Assembly (NCBI GenBank): GCA_964563755.1
Contig: CAZLYC010000002.1
Span: 186,001 to 250,000 of the forward strand
DNA: 64,000 nt
Direction: 5' to 3'
From: JABMQF01 sp964563755
GTDB taxonomy: Archaea > Nanobdellota > Nanobdellia > Woesearchaeales > UBA11576
In this document: in pieces, positions 35,250-44,393 of the stretch
Layout of the letters: every line of letters starts with the position of its first letter
How positions within the stretch are numbered: the stretch's first letter is position 1
Notes under the pieces: model-generated
Database searches by the model: none
Told to the model about the DNA's origin: nothing
Seen by the model: only the letters and a program-made list of their open reading frames with translations
Position numbers and translations under genes: made by a program

Positions 35250-35463
35250 GTTACACCAGTTTTTTCACGTTTTTGCGCCTTTTCATGATGACTGAAAAAC
35301 ATCGAAAAAGCATCGATGAGCGATTTCATGCTGACGCAAACTTTAATATACTTAATAAGCATTCGAAACAGTCTAGCATATAAAAAACAATAAAAGAACA
35401 ATAAAATAACGCGTTTTATAAAAATTGCGTTTAGCTTTTAATTCGGTATAAAAAGGGTTGAAA

Positions 35464-36027
35464 ATGCCTGAACAACAGAATGTTCCTCCTGGAATGCCTA
35501 GTGGAGAAGCTCCCCCTGGAGCTCCGAAGCAGGCCGGCGGCCTTTTTGCCCCTAAACCCAAGACAGGTCTTGATCTTTCTAAGTCAGTATCTGATGTAGC
35601 TGGAGAGCTGAACAATGTCAGCAGACGCCTGATGGTTATTGAGGAGCGTTACACTAACCTGAGGAAGAAGACAGAAGTGACAGACCAGAACATGCTTAAC
35701 AGCAACAAGAAGATGATGACTGAGGTGCAGACTACCAATTCTGAAGTTGAGGAGATGAAGAAGCAGATCAATGACATGATCGATAAGCTCAAGATAATGG
35801 TTCGCGAGTTGAAGGAGTGCGCGAAAAGGGAAGAGGTTGAGGTGCTGCAGAAGTACATAAATATCTGGCAGCCGATTAATTTCGTGACGCGTGACGGCTT
35901 AAACAAGACAGTGAGGGATCAGGTAGAGGCGCAGTTCAAGGACTTGAACATAAAACTGAAGCAAGAAGATTACATCAAGGAGCAGATACGCCTTACATTA
36001 CGCGACCTAAAGTTAGAGAGAGACTGA
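35464..36027 (+). CDS. coiled-coil protein, Pro-rich N-terminus (ArlCDE-like style)
   Basis: 187 residues from ATG 35464. Residues 1-35 are Pro/Gly-rich. Residues 45-125 are a long coiled coil with heptads, and a compact C-terminal helical domain follows (INIWQPINFVTRDG). It resembles archaellum accessory proteins ArlC/D/E in layout, not clearly in sequence. It sits between the two ATPase genes on the opposite strand. The similar protein at 37643-38239 suggests a pair. Confidence 0.65.
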   Translation: MPEQQNVPPGMPSGEAPPGAPKQAGGLFAPKPKTGLDLSKSVSDVAGELNNVSRRLMVIEERYTNLRKKTEVTDQNMLNSNKKMMTEVQTTNSEVEEMKKQINDMIDKLKIMVRELKECAKREEVEVLQKYINIWQPINFVTRDGLNKTVRDQVEAQFKDLNIKLKQEDYIKEQIRLTLRDLKLERD

Positions 36028-36034
36028 TTATTTC

Positions 36035-36127
36035 TAATGCCACCTAGCGAACGTCAAAGATATAATCTAAACTAATTGCAGTTCTGCAAGCAACAACGAT
36101 TAAAGTAGCGGTGCGAGCGTGGCATTA
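36035..36127. repeat. 93-bp element, copy A (terminal inverted repeat)
   Basis: Starts TAATGCCACC and ends CGTGGCATTA. The flanks extend the inverted repeat to 12 bp (36032-36043 and 36119-36130). Copy B at 56597-56689 has the same length and is about two-thirds identical without gaps, by eye. Shared blocks include the first and last 20 bases and TGCAGTTC-N-GC-N2-N-CAAC. The end pair is T-A here and C-G in copy B, a compensatory change. An inner hairpin TTGCA-GTTC-TGCAA is possible. It lies between convergent genes. Confidence 0.65.
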
Positions 36128-36138
36128 GAATTAAAGGA

Positions 36139-37482
36139 TTATCCCTGTTTTATCGCCGACGGGCTTGAGCCGCCGTGCCAAGTGAATCTTGGCCTTACGC
36201 GAAGCATCATTATCTTCTCATTAAGATCATCAAACACGACAGCGGTGCCTCTTACTGGAGGGAGATTGTTCATGGCTCTTTCTATGCCGTGCTCCATGTA
36301 GCTTTGCGCAAGGAGTCCTAGTGCCTGAACATCCATCCTCGCGGTTATCCTGTGTGAAAGGACCACATCTGCTTGTGTCATTACGTCAGTATGGATTTTT
36401 CCAGGCTGCTGCGTCGCGACAATCAGGCATATTCCGGGCTGTCTTCCTTCTCGCATTATAATCTTAAGAGGATCTGTCGCTGCGCTGACATCTTTCTCAT
36501 CTTTTGGAAGGAATTCGTGAGCTTCGTCTATCACTAACCATACGAGCGGCATCTCCTGTTTCTGGGCGTCTGCCGCAGTTTTCTCCTCGAAATATTCTTC
36601 CAGGTATTTTATTTCGGATAGTTCTTCTTCTTTCCTAAAAGACATTCTTGTGGTGAATAAGTGTTGTGATACTATCCCTACGACAAGGGCTTTTACGTCC
36701 CACCCTCCGGGCATTGTTGCATAGCAGCTGACGTCAAGCACTGTTATCTGTCCGCCTTTTGCAAGGTCTTCAATCGGTGTCCCATGGTCTGAGAATACTC
36801 CCCATGATTGTGATGTTATGAACATGTTCTTGACAGCAGATTTTGTGAGAGCACTTACCTCCTTGTCTTTTTCTATGTACTCCAATATATCTTTCATGAA
36901 GAACTTGCCTTTCTGTTCTCTTAGTTCGTCGATGATTTTCTGTATGTACAGTCCGTTCTCTGAGTATTTGTCCTGCTTAAATGCCTTGCACCAGTCGTCT
37001 CCTAGGACCTTGCAGGGTTCAAGAGAGAACGGCTTGTCTGTCCTTATGCCTTTCTTCTTGTATTCATAGTAATATTTTTCAGGCGTGAAGATGACGAGAT
37101 CTACAGGATGCGGCTTTATGCCGTATGGATCGAGCAGCTCTTTCTCTTTCTGGTTAGCATGGCCCATTGTCCAGTAAATTCCCATTGTATCAAGAAGTAT
37201 TATGCTTAGGTTCTGCCTGACTTCAGGTTCAAGAAGAGATAGTCCTTCTGCTATGACTCCCATTGTGTAGGATTTTCCGCCGCCTCTTTTTCCGCAGATG
37301 AGGACGACGTGCGCTCCTGCCACATCCATGTATACTGTCTTGTCGAGGAATAGTCTGTCTAGTTTCTCTACATATTGCTTTCCTAGGATTATGGCTCCCT
37401 TTGTGCCGAACTTCTTCGTGTCACTTGGGCTTCTGCCTATTACTATAGGCAGTTCATCCTCTTTTTTCTGTTCTTCAGGCAT
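36139..37482 (-). CDS. HerA/VirB4-like (DUF87) ATPase of the secretion locus
   Basis: 447 residues from ATG 37482. Walker A is CGKRGGGKSYT (about 61-71), Walker B VWLVIDEAHEFLP, and an IVATQQP sensor and HRI/TARMD arginine-finger region follow. It differs from the canonical HerA at 52501-54039: it lacks the N-terminal HAS barrel and is embedded among membrane and coiled-coil genes. A motor role in secretion or surface-structure assembly is inferred from context only. Confidence 0.8.
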   Translation of the reverse strand: MPEEQKKEDELPIVIGRSPSDTKKFGTKGAIILGKQYVEKLDRLFLDKTVYMDVAGAHVVLICGKRGGGKSYTMGVIAEGLSLLEPEVRQNLSIILLDTMGIYWTMGHANQKEKELLDPYGIKPHPVDLVIFTPEKYYYEYKKKGIRTDKPFSLEPCKVLGDDWCKAFKQDKYSENGLYIQKIIDELREQKGKFFMKDILEYIEKDKEVSALTKSAVKNMFITSQSWGVFSDHGTPIEDLAKGGQITVLDVSCYATMPGGWDVKALVVGIVSQHLFTTRMSFRKEEELSEIKYLEEYFEEKTAADAQKQEMPLVWLVIDEAHEFLPKDEKDVSAATDPLKIIMREGRQPGICLIVATQQPGKIHTDVMTQADVVLSHRITARMDVQALGLLAQSYMEHGIERAMNNLPPVRGTAVVFDDLNEKIMMLRVRPRFTWHGGSSPSAIKQG

Positions 37483-37582
37483 ACTAAAACCAATCGTCAT
37501 ATGGGGGGCTTATTATTTAAATGTTTTCTACGTTTTTGACAAGATGCATTATCCGATATTTTCATGTTTCTAAGAAGTAAAA

Positions 37583-37610
37583 CTAACGAAACCTTTAAAA
37601 ACATCGTTAG
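37583..37610. promoter_or_regulatory. inverted repeat flanking a TATA-like box
   Basis: CTAACGA (37583-37589) and TCGTTAG (37604-37610) flank CTTTAAAAAC, a plausible TATA box for the gene at 37643. A regulator bound here would occlude the promoter; an RNA hairpin is unlikely because the box is inside. Confidence 0.4.
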
Positions 37611-37642
37611 CTATTGGTGGAATGATTGGTTAGGAGATTATT

Positions 37643-38239
37643 ATGCCAGAAGATATCCCCACTGAAGCTGTCTTGGGAATGAGACAACAAGGTCTCACAA
37701 ACAACCAGGTCATAACATCACTTCAGAGACAAGGGTACAATACCAATCAGATACTTGATGCGATGAATCAGGCCGAGATGCGTCTCCAGACGCGAAGGCC
37801 ATTTGATGCTGCAGGTGGTAAAATGCCAGACATGAATGTTCCTGATATGCCTCCGGGTATGGCTCCTCAGGGAGCTGAAGGCCTTCCTCCTCTTGAGGGT
37901 GGTGTTGATAGCGCCAGGATTGAGGAGATTGCCGAAGCGATAATTGAAGAGAAATGGACTGATCTTCTTGAGAATATCAACAGGATTATAGAATGGAAAG
38001 ACAAGACCGAGATGCGAGTCACCCAGATGGAGACAATGGTCAAGATGATGAAGGATGACTTCGATAAGATGCACACGTCCATACTTGAGCGCGTAGGCGA
38101 CTATGACAAGCACATCGGAGAAGTCGGCACTGAAGTCAAGGCTCTTGAGAAAGTCTTCCAGAAGGTCCTGCCAGGGTTCATAGAGAACATCTCAGAACTG
38201 TCAAGGATAACTGACGACCTTAAGACAAGGACAAAATAA
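37643..38239 (+). CDS. coiled-coil protein with UBA-like N-terminus
   Basis: 198 residues. The ATG follows AGGAGA. Residues 5-45 form a three-helix UBA-like module (AVLGMRQQGLTNNQVITSL, then GYNTNQILDAM). A Pro/Met-rich linker (60-90) and a coiled coil (about 95-195) ending in ISELSRITDDLK follow. Its layout resembles the protein at 35464-36027. It is probably a structural or scaffold component of the membrane ATPase locus (inference). Confidence 0.65.
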   Translation: MPEDIPTEAVLGMRQQGLTNNQVITSLQRQGYNTNQILDAMNQAEMRLQTRRPFDAAGGKMPDMNVPDMPPGMAPQGAEGLPPLEGGVDSARIEEIAEAIIEEKWTDLLENINRIIEWKDKTEMRVTQMETMVKMMKDDFDKMHTSILERVGDYDKHIGEVGTEVKALEKVFQKVLPGFIENISELSRITDDLKTRTK

Positions 38240-38254
38240 GAATTCTTTTTTATT

Positions 38255-38824
38255 CTATGTTTTAGTGTCTGCTAGAAGCTTTATAGTCAGCGCACCGACC
38301 ATCAATATGAATACCATTCCTATCGTCTTTGGATGGAATATCACTCTTCCAACGTTTGTGTTGAAGTTTCCTGTGTCTGTAGAAGTGTCTTCTGAAGTTG
38401 ATACATTGACCTGTCCAGGCTCGGCAGAATAAGGCAGCAATGCCTTTCCGTATACTGCTGAGAGTGACCCTACGAATATTATGATGGCTATGACCAGCAT
38501 GAACCAGTGTATCGTTCCCCAGCTTCCTGCTACCTTTGCTATCGAATCCCATTTTGTGCCCATCGTCATGAGCAGCAGTAGGAAAAGAAGCACAAGTATG
38601 AACAGTACGACAAACCAAGGCGCCATTATGTTTATGACTTGTATAAGACCAGGAACGAAAAGCAACATTATCGCGACGCTTAATGCAATAAGCGAATTAA
38701 GTCCCTTGTTCTCACCGAGAATCTTTGATTTTTCAAGAAGTGCAAATACGACTACGAAAACGAAGAGTATTGGAAATATGGGCGCGAAATGCTGTGCAAG
38801 TCCTATGTCCAAAAATGTAGCCAT
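38255..38824 (-). CDS. five-helix membrane protein, paralog 3 of locus
   Basis: 189 residues with helices at about 12-32, 42-63, 68-88, 104-124 and 167-185. It shares with the next two genes a first-helix signature (PILFVFVVVFALLEKSKILG) followed by a Lys/Asn-containing loop and a Val/Ile-rich second helix. Family not known to me. Confidence 0.7.
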   Translation of the reverse strand: MATFLDIGLAQHFAPIFPILFVFVVVFALLEKSKILGENKGLNSLIALSVAIMLLFVPGLIQVINIMAPWFVVLFILVLLFLLLLMTMGTKWDSIAKVAGSWGTIHWFMLVIAIIIFVGSLSAVYGKALLPYSAEPGQVNVSTSEDTSTDTGNFNTNVGRVIFHPKTIGMVFILMVGALTIKLLADTKT

Positions 38825-38893
38825 ATTTTACCTCTTTTGGTCCTGTTATGAAATTGAAATCAAATAAAGATTAATTAAAAAATATTGAAAGTA

Positions 38894-39520
38894 TTACACT
38901 CTAGGTTTGAACTGGTCCTTGAACGCTCCGCCAAGCTTCTCAAAGAATCCCGGTTCCTTTGGCCTGTCTTCCTTTGTGATGAACCATATCACGAGTGCGA
39001 ATATAGCAATCACGAGAAGCATAGCCTGCGTATCTGGATTGTCGAGCCAGTAAAGCCAGCTTGGGAGGTACTCAAACCATCCTGCTGCCCTTCCGAATAT
39101 GTATGTTACGATGATGAATGCGAATATCGCTATCCATCCTGACAATGATGAGCCCCATTCTGCCTTGCCGCCAAACAGTCCTACTATGAGAAGGACCATG
39201 AGTATTGCGACGAGCACTATCGAGACCTGCGGAAGTGCTGCGTTGATTATGTTTACAACATCAGCATTTGCAGGATAATAGCCAAGGACGTGAGGTATCA
39301 CGACAGCAAGAGACATGACCAACGCGATTACGACGTTGTATGATTTGGTCTTTGCATCGGATTCCGCGCCTAAGGGCTTTACCTTCTGCATTATCGCAAA
39401 CACTACAGTGAATACGAGTATGAAAGGCAGGATTACGTCAGAGAGTCCTAGTGACTCTAGAGAATAGAGAGCGTTCCTGAAAGCTCCTCCTCCGCTTCCG
39501 CCATATACTGGATATGCCAT
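38894..39520 (-). CDS. five-helix membrane protein, paralog 2 of locus
   Basis: 208 residues. The N-terminus is Gly-rich (YPVYGGSGGGAF). The first-helix signature is LPFILVFTVVFAIMQKVKPLG. Four further helices follow, and the C-terminal cytosolic tail is basic (GGAFKDQFKPRV). Clearly paralogous to its two neighbours. Confidence 0.7.
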   Translation of the reverse strand: MAYPVYGGSGGGAFRNALYSLESLGLSDVILPFILVFTVVFAIMQKVKPLGAESDAKTKSYNVVIALVMSLAVVIPHVLGYYPANADVVNIINAALPQVSIVLVAILMVLLIVGLFGGKAEWGSSLSGWIAIFAFIIVTYIFGRAAGWFEYLPSWLYWLDNPDTQAMLLVIAIFALVIWFITKEDRPKEPGFFEKLGGAFKDQFKPRV

Positions 39521-39579
39521 TTTGTTTGACCTCCTTTTTGAGTGTTAGTTATGTTATGGATGTGCTCTTTGCACGCTGA

Positions 39580-40128
39580 TTATGATTTTGATTCTGACTT
39601 CTTGGGTTCTTTTGTGAGGAAGTAGATGAATGCTACGATTCCTGCTATCAAGAGCAATGACGCCATGACTGTGCTGTCATAATGCGTGTATATGTATCCC
39701 CATGTTGGCTCGAGCCAGTCTAGCGCGTTCATGAATATCAGTACTAGGCCTATGAACATTATGACCATGAATAGCTTTGCCCATCCTCCTTCAAGGAAGA
39801 CTCCTTCTTTTGTCTCTTTCATGAAGCTTCCGATTAGTATAAGGAAACAGACGCTCATCATGAGAAGAAGGACCATGTTAGCCATTGTCTCGTTTATTAT
39901 AGCGACAAGTCTTGATGATGCGACAACCAGGAACGCTGTGACAAACGCAGTCATTGAGTTGAGATTCTTCTTTGTGAACTCTCCTTCTTTTGTCTTCTCT
40001 ACACCAAACACGCGTGTCTTCTCTAGTATAGCAAAAACGACTGTAAAAACAAGAAGGAACGGGAGGACTATGTCATATACTCCTAGACGTACGAAAAATT
40101 CTATTACACCTCTAAATACACTAGCCAT
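39580..40128 (-). CDS. five-helix membrane protein, paralog 1 of locus
   Basis: 182 residues. The signature first helix is LPFLLVFTVVFAILEKTRVFG, then a Lys-rich loop and four more helices. A TATA box (GATTTATATAG, about 40152-40162 on this strand) precedes it, so transcription of the three paralogs probably starts here. Confidence 0.7.
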   Translation of the reverse strand: MASVFRGVIEFFVRLGVYDIVLPFLLVFTVVFAILEKTRVFGVEKTKEGEFTKKNLNSMTAFVTAFLVVASSRLVAIINETMANMVLLLMMSVCFLILIGSFMKETKEGVFLEGGWAKLFMVIMFIGLVLIFMNALDWLEPTWGYIYTHYDSTVMASLLLIAGIVAFIYFLTKEPKKSESKS

Positions 40129-40256
40129 TATGGGCTTCCATTGTGAAATATACTATATAAATCTTTCGTTGGGTCGGACTCGTTAAATTGCCGATTTAGC
40201 GTCTAAAACGGAAGATTTATAATAAATTGGTCCTAATCGAAAAAACGGTGTCACTT

Positions 40257-40838
40257 ATGCTTGATAAGACTGATTTGGAGAAGATTAAGCAGGATATTGA
40301 TTCGCTGGAGAGCCAGCGTGACAGCGTTATAAAGCTGTCAAGGGAGATAATCAAGCTTTCTAAGAAGACCATATACAGCATGCACAGGAATGATTTGAAA
40401 TCTGCAGGCAAGTCTGCAGAAGAGATGTCTGCTAAGATGAAAGAGATGTCCGCTGCTTCAAAGAGCCCGAAACTTCTTTCCTCTGGTTCTTACAAGGTCG
40501 CAGTCCAAGAATATGTTGAGGCATTGTGCTTCTATGATCTTATGAATGATGGGAAGATAACATCAAACTCCAAACTCAAGCTCGACCCCGAGTATTACCT
40601 GATGGGTCTCATCGACCTGACCGGAGAGCTTGTTAGGAAGGCAATAAATTCTTCGATAAATGGAGAGTATGAGACATCTGTAAAGCTCAAGAATCTTGTC
40701 TCTGACTTGTACGATGAACTGATGCTTTTTGATTTTGCAGGTGGAGAGTTGAGGAAGAAATTTGATTCTGTAAAATATGACCTCAAGAAACTCGACGACC
40801 TTGTGCTGAATCTAAAGCTCAGCAAGAAGATAAAATAA
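40257..40838 (+). CDS. archaeal translin family protein
   Basis: 193 residues from ATG 40257. All-helical with translin hallmarks: SMHRNDL, the AVQEYVEALCFYDLM motif, LMGLIDLTGELVRKAIN, and ELRKKFDSVKYDLKKLDDLV at the end. Family knowledge: octameric ssDNA/RNA-binding ring, in eukaryotes with TRAX as C3PO nuclease. The acidic TRAX catalytic residues are not evident, so it is an RNA binder rather than a nuclease. Confidence 0.88.
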   Translation: MLDKTDLEKIKQDIDSLESQRDSVIKLSREIIKLSKKTIYSMHRNDLKSAGKSAEEMSAKMKEMSAASKSPKLLSSGSYKVAVQEYVEALCFYDLMNDGKITSNSKLKLDPEYYLMGLIDLTGELVRKAINSSINGEYETSVKLKNLVSDLYDELMLFDFAGGELRKKFDSVKYDLKKLDDLVLNLKLSKKIK

Positions 40839-40874
40839 GGAAAACCCGGCAACTGAGCATTTCTGAATAAAAAA

Positions 40875-42020
40875 ATGGCAATTGAAGAATTCATAGCTGA
40901 GCACAAGAGCGCTTATGTGGATATTCTGCTTGATTTGATACGCGCCAAGACAGTGAATCCTCCTGGTGATGAATACCTGGCGGCTAAGATGATACAAAAA
41001 CATCTTGATAAGATTGGAGTGATATATACTCTGTATGAGAAAGTTAAGAACCGTTCAAATCTAATCGCAAAAGTCGGCAATGAACTGGGAAAGAAAATCC
41101 TCATAGCGACTCATCTTGATGTCGTGCCTGCTGGTCAAGGCTGGGAAACTGACCCGTTCGAACCAGTTGTGAAAGACGGAAAAGTTTTCGGGCGCGGGGC
41201 TTGTGACAACAAAGGCCAGGTCACGTCTGCATTGCTTGTGCTGGATTATCTAAAAAGCATAGAGAAGGAATTGAAGCACCAGTTCATCTTTCTTTTTGCC
41301 GCAGATGAAGAGGCAGGTTCTGCTTTCGGTGTTAAGTATCTTCTCAATGAAGGCATCATATCCCCTGATTATGCACTCGTGATTGATGTCGGAGGCGCTA
41401 TGCAGAAGCTGACCATCGCAGAGAAAGGCGTGCTTAATCTCAAGATAACCGCAAAGGGAAAGCAGGCTCATGGTTCTACTCCCCATAAAGGCATAAGCGC
41501 AATCGCAAACATGTCAAAACTCATAGCGAAGCTTGACCATTACATAATGAAACACAAGATACACAAGTACTTGTCAAGGCCAACGATGAATTTCGGCATG
41601 ATAAGCGGCGGAGCGGCGCCGAACATAGTCCCTGCAATCTGCGAGGTTATAGTGAACATACGTTACCTGCCTTCGCAGACTCCTGAAGGGATAATAGAAG
41701 AGCTGAAGAAGATTTCAGAGATGTTCGGTGAGTTCGAGTTCGAAGTCATGATGAAGCTTCCTCCTTCAGAGGTTGATGAAAAGCATTTGCTTGTGCAGAA
41801 GATTAAGAAGGTCACAGAAGAACGTGGTCTTAAGACAAAGCTCCATGGTCTAAGCGGAGCGACTGATGCAAAATCATTTGTGATTAGCGGGATACCTGCA
41901 GTCGGGTTCGATTTCGCTGATGATTATCTTGCACATAACGCGAATGAGTATTGCGATATTGATTCTCTTTTCAGGTTTGTCTCTATTCTTTCAAGCATCT
42001 GCCTTGAGTTCAATAACTGA
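40875..42020 (+). CDS. M20 family metallopeptidase (ArgE/DapE-like)
   Basis: 381 residues. Zinc site: THLDVVPAG (about 76-84), GACDNKGQ with the bridging Asp, the catalytic ADEEAGS Glu pair, and a late AHNANEY His. A lid dimerisation domain is at about 180-290. It is a peptidase or deacylase; amino acid preference cannot be told, and no arginine or lysine genes are next to it. Confidence 0.88.
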   Translation: MAIEEFIAEHKSAYVDILLDLIRAKTVNPPGDEYLAAKMIQKHLDKIGVIYTLYEKVKNRSNLIAKVGNELGKKILIATHLDVVPAGQGWETDPFEPVVKDGKVFGRGACDNKGQVTSALLVLDYLKSIEKELKHQFIFLFAADEEAGSAFGVKYLLNEGIISPDYALVIDVGGAMQKLTIAEKGVLNLKITAKGKQAHGSTPHKGISAIANMSKLIAKLDHYIMKHKIHKYLSRPTMNFGMISGGAAPNIVPAICEVIVNIRYLPSQTPEGIIEELKKISEMFGEFEFEVMMKLPPSEVDEKHLLVQKIKKVTEERGLKTKLHGLSGATDAKSFVISGIPAVGFDFADDYLAHNANEYCDIDSLFRFVSILSSICLEFNN

Positions 42021-42100
42021 CCTTATTTTCTGTCTTTAAATACGATATATACCGCAAGATTAATATTCTCAGCCAGCCTAATCATTGTGGGGTGCTTAAT

Positions 42101-42748
42101 ATGCTGGTGGGCAATGTTGATATTAAGTGGCTTGGACATTCTGGTTTTAGGATAACTGATGCTCTTGACAACAGGGTCATCTACATAGACCCGTTCAAGA
42201 TTGATTCTGCAGTTAATGCTGATATCATATTGATAACGCATTCTCATTATGACCATTGTTCTATCGCTGACCTTCAGAAGATATCAAAACCAAAGACAGT
42301 GATACTTGCGCCTCCTGATTGCCAGAGCAAGCTTCAGGGAAAGGTCGAGTGCCGTGACTGCGTAATCATGATTCCAGGTAAGTCTGTTGTTATGGGTAAC
42401 ATCAATGTAGAGGCTGTGCCTGCTTACAATAAGGACAAGTCATTCCATCCAAAGACCAATGAGTGGCTTGGTTACATCATCGATATGAATTCGAAGAGGG
42501 TGTATCACTCAGGAGACTCTGATTCTATACCTGAGATGTCAAAGCTGCATAAGATAGATGTTGCGCTTATGGCTGTCTCTGGGACATACGTGATGACTGC
42601 TGAAGAGGCTGCAAAAGCGGTTGAGTCTTTCGAACCGAAGCTAGCGATACCTATGCATTATGGCGCGATTGTCGGTGACAGTTCTGACGCTGAGAATTTC
42701 AAGAAGCTCTCGAAGATTCCTGTGCAGATACTTGAGAAAGAGAACTAA
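42101..42748 (+). CDS. metallo-beta-lactamase-fold hydrolase (UPF0173-like)
   Basis: 215 residues. ATG 42101 follows GGGGTG. The metal motif HSHYDHC (about 47-53) is complete, with a later HSGDSD and a final PMHYGA. UPF0173 members are metal-dependent hydrolases without a settled substrate. Confidence 0.85.
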   Translation: MLVGNVDIKWLGHSGFRITDALDNRVIYIDPFKIDSAVNADIILITHSHYDHCSIADLQKISKPKTVILAPPDCQSKLQGKVECRDCVIMIPGKSVVMGNINVEAVPAYNKDKSFHPKTNEWLGYIIDMNSKRVYHSGDSDSIPEMSKLHKIDVALMAVSGTYVMTAEEAAKAVESFEPKLAIPMHYGAIVGDSSDAENFKKLSKIPVQILEKEN

Positions 42749-42759
42749 GGAAACAATCT

Positions 42760-43503
42760 TTAATTTTTTATTGAATTCCATAATGCATAGAAATATTCTT
42801 TGTATTTGTTGACCATTCTTAAGGAAACTATTTCAAAACCTATAGGAGATTCTCCAAATATAGTTATCAATACTCTTGTTTTTCCTATTATTATTGCTGT
42901 AGGAATGTTAAGAGCGTGGAACTTAAAATCGTACATCCTTATTTTCTTAAAATTAGCTGTGTGCTGCTTAAGACCGGTATCTAATATTCCTTTAGCTCGA
43001 ATGCCTCTTTCACATCTGATATTATGGACTCGGTCAAATAGATTTTTGGTCTTTTCTGTGTACTCATCGCTAGAGACGCTGAAGAAAATGTATTCGTCGC
43101 TTTTGGTAAGTTCAAAAAGTATGTTGTCTAAAGCGACCCTTAGTCCAGGGTAGCCCTTGTATATCTGTGCTGACTCTTCATCATATTTTCCTAGTTCAAG
43201 CGATATTTTTTTGATTAGTCCTTCTGAATCAGCCCTTATCTTATCTAATTCTTTTTGCTGTTTTTCTACATAGTCAAGTATGTTCCTTGGGTTTGTAGGA
43301 CTGAACTTCTTGACATTATTCTCTATTATGAAACTCACCAGACCTTTCTGGATGAGTTTATCGAGTATTACATAAACTTTTGAAGAAGAGACAGAAGACT
43401 CTTTTATTATCTTACCGACAGATGACTGTCTGAGAGACAGAAGGGTCCGATAAACCTTAATCTCTCCTTCTGTCAGGCCTATTTTTCTAAGCAAATCTTC
43501 CAT
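42760..43503 (-). CDS. TrmB-like transcriptional regulator (module 2)
   Basis: 247 residues. Winged helix at about 5-70 (GLTEGEIKVYRTLL, SSKVYVILDKLIQKGLVSF), a coiled linker, and a C-terminal sensor domain like that of the module 1 regulator. A TATA box GTTTATAAAA at 43525-43534 lies about 30 bp upstream, so the transcript is leaderless. It is divergent from a methyltransferase, with a palindrome between. Confidence 0.85.
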   Translation of the reverse strand: MEDLLRKIGLTEGEIKVYRTLLSLRQSSVGKIIKESSVSSSKVYVILDKLIQKGLVSFIIENNVKKFSPTNPRNILDYVEKQQKELDKIRADSEGLIKKISLELGKYDEESAQIYKGYPGLRVALDNILFELTKSDEYIFFSVSSDEYTEKTKNLFDRVHNIRCERGIRAKGILDTGLKQHTANFKKIRMYDFKFHALNIPTAIIIGKTRVLITIFGESPIGFEIVSLRMVNKYKEYFYALWNSIKN

Positions 43504-43548
43504 GATAGATGCTAAGCATACTCAGTTTATAAAATTTTCTTATAACTA

Positions 43549-43560
43549 CCCCTCGAGGGG
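43549..43560. promoter_or_regulatory. palindromic operator candidate for TrmB-like regulator 2
   Basis: CCCCTCGAGGGG is a perfect 12-bp palindrome in an otherwise A/T-rich divergent promoter region, 13 bp upstream of the regulator's TATA box. It has the same relative position and CCTC/GAGG core as the module 1 site, without a spacer. Confidence 0.6.
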
Positions 43561-43627
43561 GAGATAATATTCTAATAGAAGATGTTGCCGCAACTATTAA
43601 CGGTGTTTTCTGACAGGGAGATGTAAA

Positions 43628-44392
43628 ATGGAAAAGGACATTAAAGAATGCGATTATGACTCTCAAGCAGTCCTTTGGGATAGGGACAAACCATTGAATC
43701 TTGGAGACTATATCGGCCGACCAGACTTAGTTAAAGAAGTCATAAACGTAGGTAGAGGCAAAGACGTGCTTGATGCTGGTTGCGGTGAAGGTTATCTTGC
43801 TAGGCAGATTGCATACTATGTGAAATCAATTACTGCATTTGACCGTTCAGAAGGAATGATAACCTGTGCTAAGAATAAAGAAGAAAAGATTCATCAGGGA
43901 ATAAAGTATATTCAAGGAGATATACGAAGCATTCCTTTGGTTGATAGCAGTTCGATAGATGTATATTACAGCAGCATGGCTTTTCACTATCTTAGACCTG
44001 AAGAGTTATCAAGAGGGTACTCGGAGATAGAACGAGTATTAAGAAAAGACGGACAATTTATTTTACTGTTTTCGCACCCGGATACGCCAAAGAATTTGCA
44101 AGATTTCAAAAGGTCTGCTTGTCTTAAAGAGCATAAACCCTTTGAAGGTATCGAAAGCAGAGGAGAGTACTATCCGATTGTATTATCAACTCCTGAAGGT
44201 ATAAAGCTTGACGTAGGCTTGTTTCATTCGACACTAGAAGATCACATCTCAGCAATAAGTCAAACAAATCTTGATATGCAATGGATTAGGAGCATTGTTT
44301 GTACTGAAGAGTTCGTCAGGAGTCATCCTTTTTACAAAGATAGGGAAAAAGAAAATTTATACATTATGCTTTCAGGGAGAAAAAATAAGTAA
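43628..44392 (+). CDS. class I SAM-dependent methyltransferase (module 2)
   Basis: 254 residues. GGGAG lies about 9 bases before the ATG. Motif I is VLDAGCGEGYLA (about 50-61), then FDRSEGM and IERVLRKDGQFILLFSH. The substrate is unknown. It is analogous to the methyltransferase at 13839-14525 and likewise paired with a divergent TrmB-like regulator. Confidence 0.83.
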   Translation: MEKDIKECDYDSQAVLWDRDKPLNLGDYIGRPDLVKEVINVGRGKDVLDAGCGEGYLARQIAYYVKSITAFDRSEGMITCAKNKEEKIHQGIKYIQGDIRSIPLVDSSSIDVYYSSMAFHYLRPEELSRGYSEIERVLRKDGQFILLFSHPDTPKNLQDFKRSACLKEHKPFEGIESRGEYYPIVLSTPEGIKLDVGLFHSTLEDHISAISQTNLDMQWIRSIVCTEEFVRSHPFYKDREKENLYIMLSGRKNK

Positions 44393-44393
44393 A

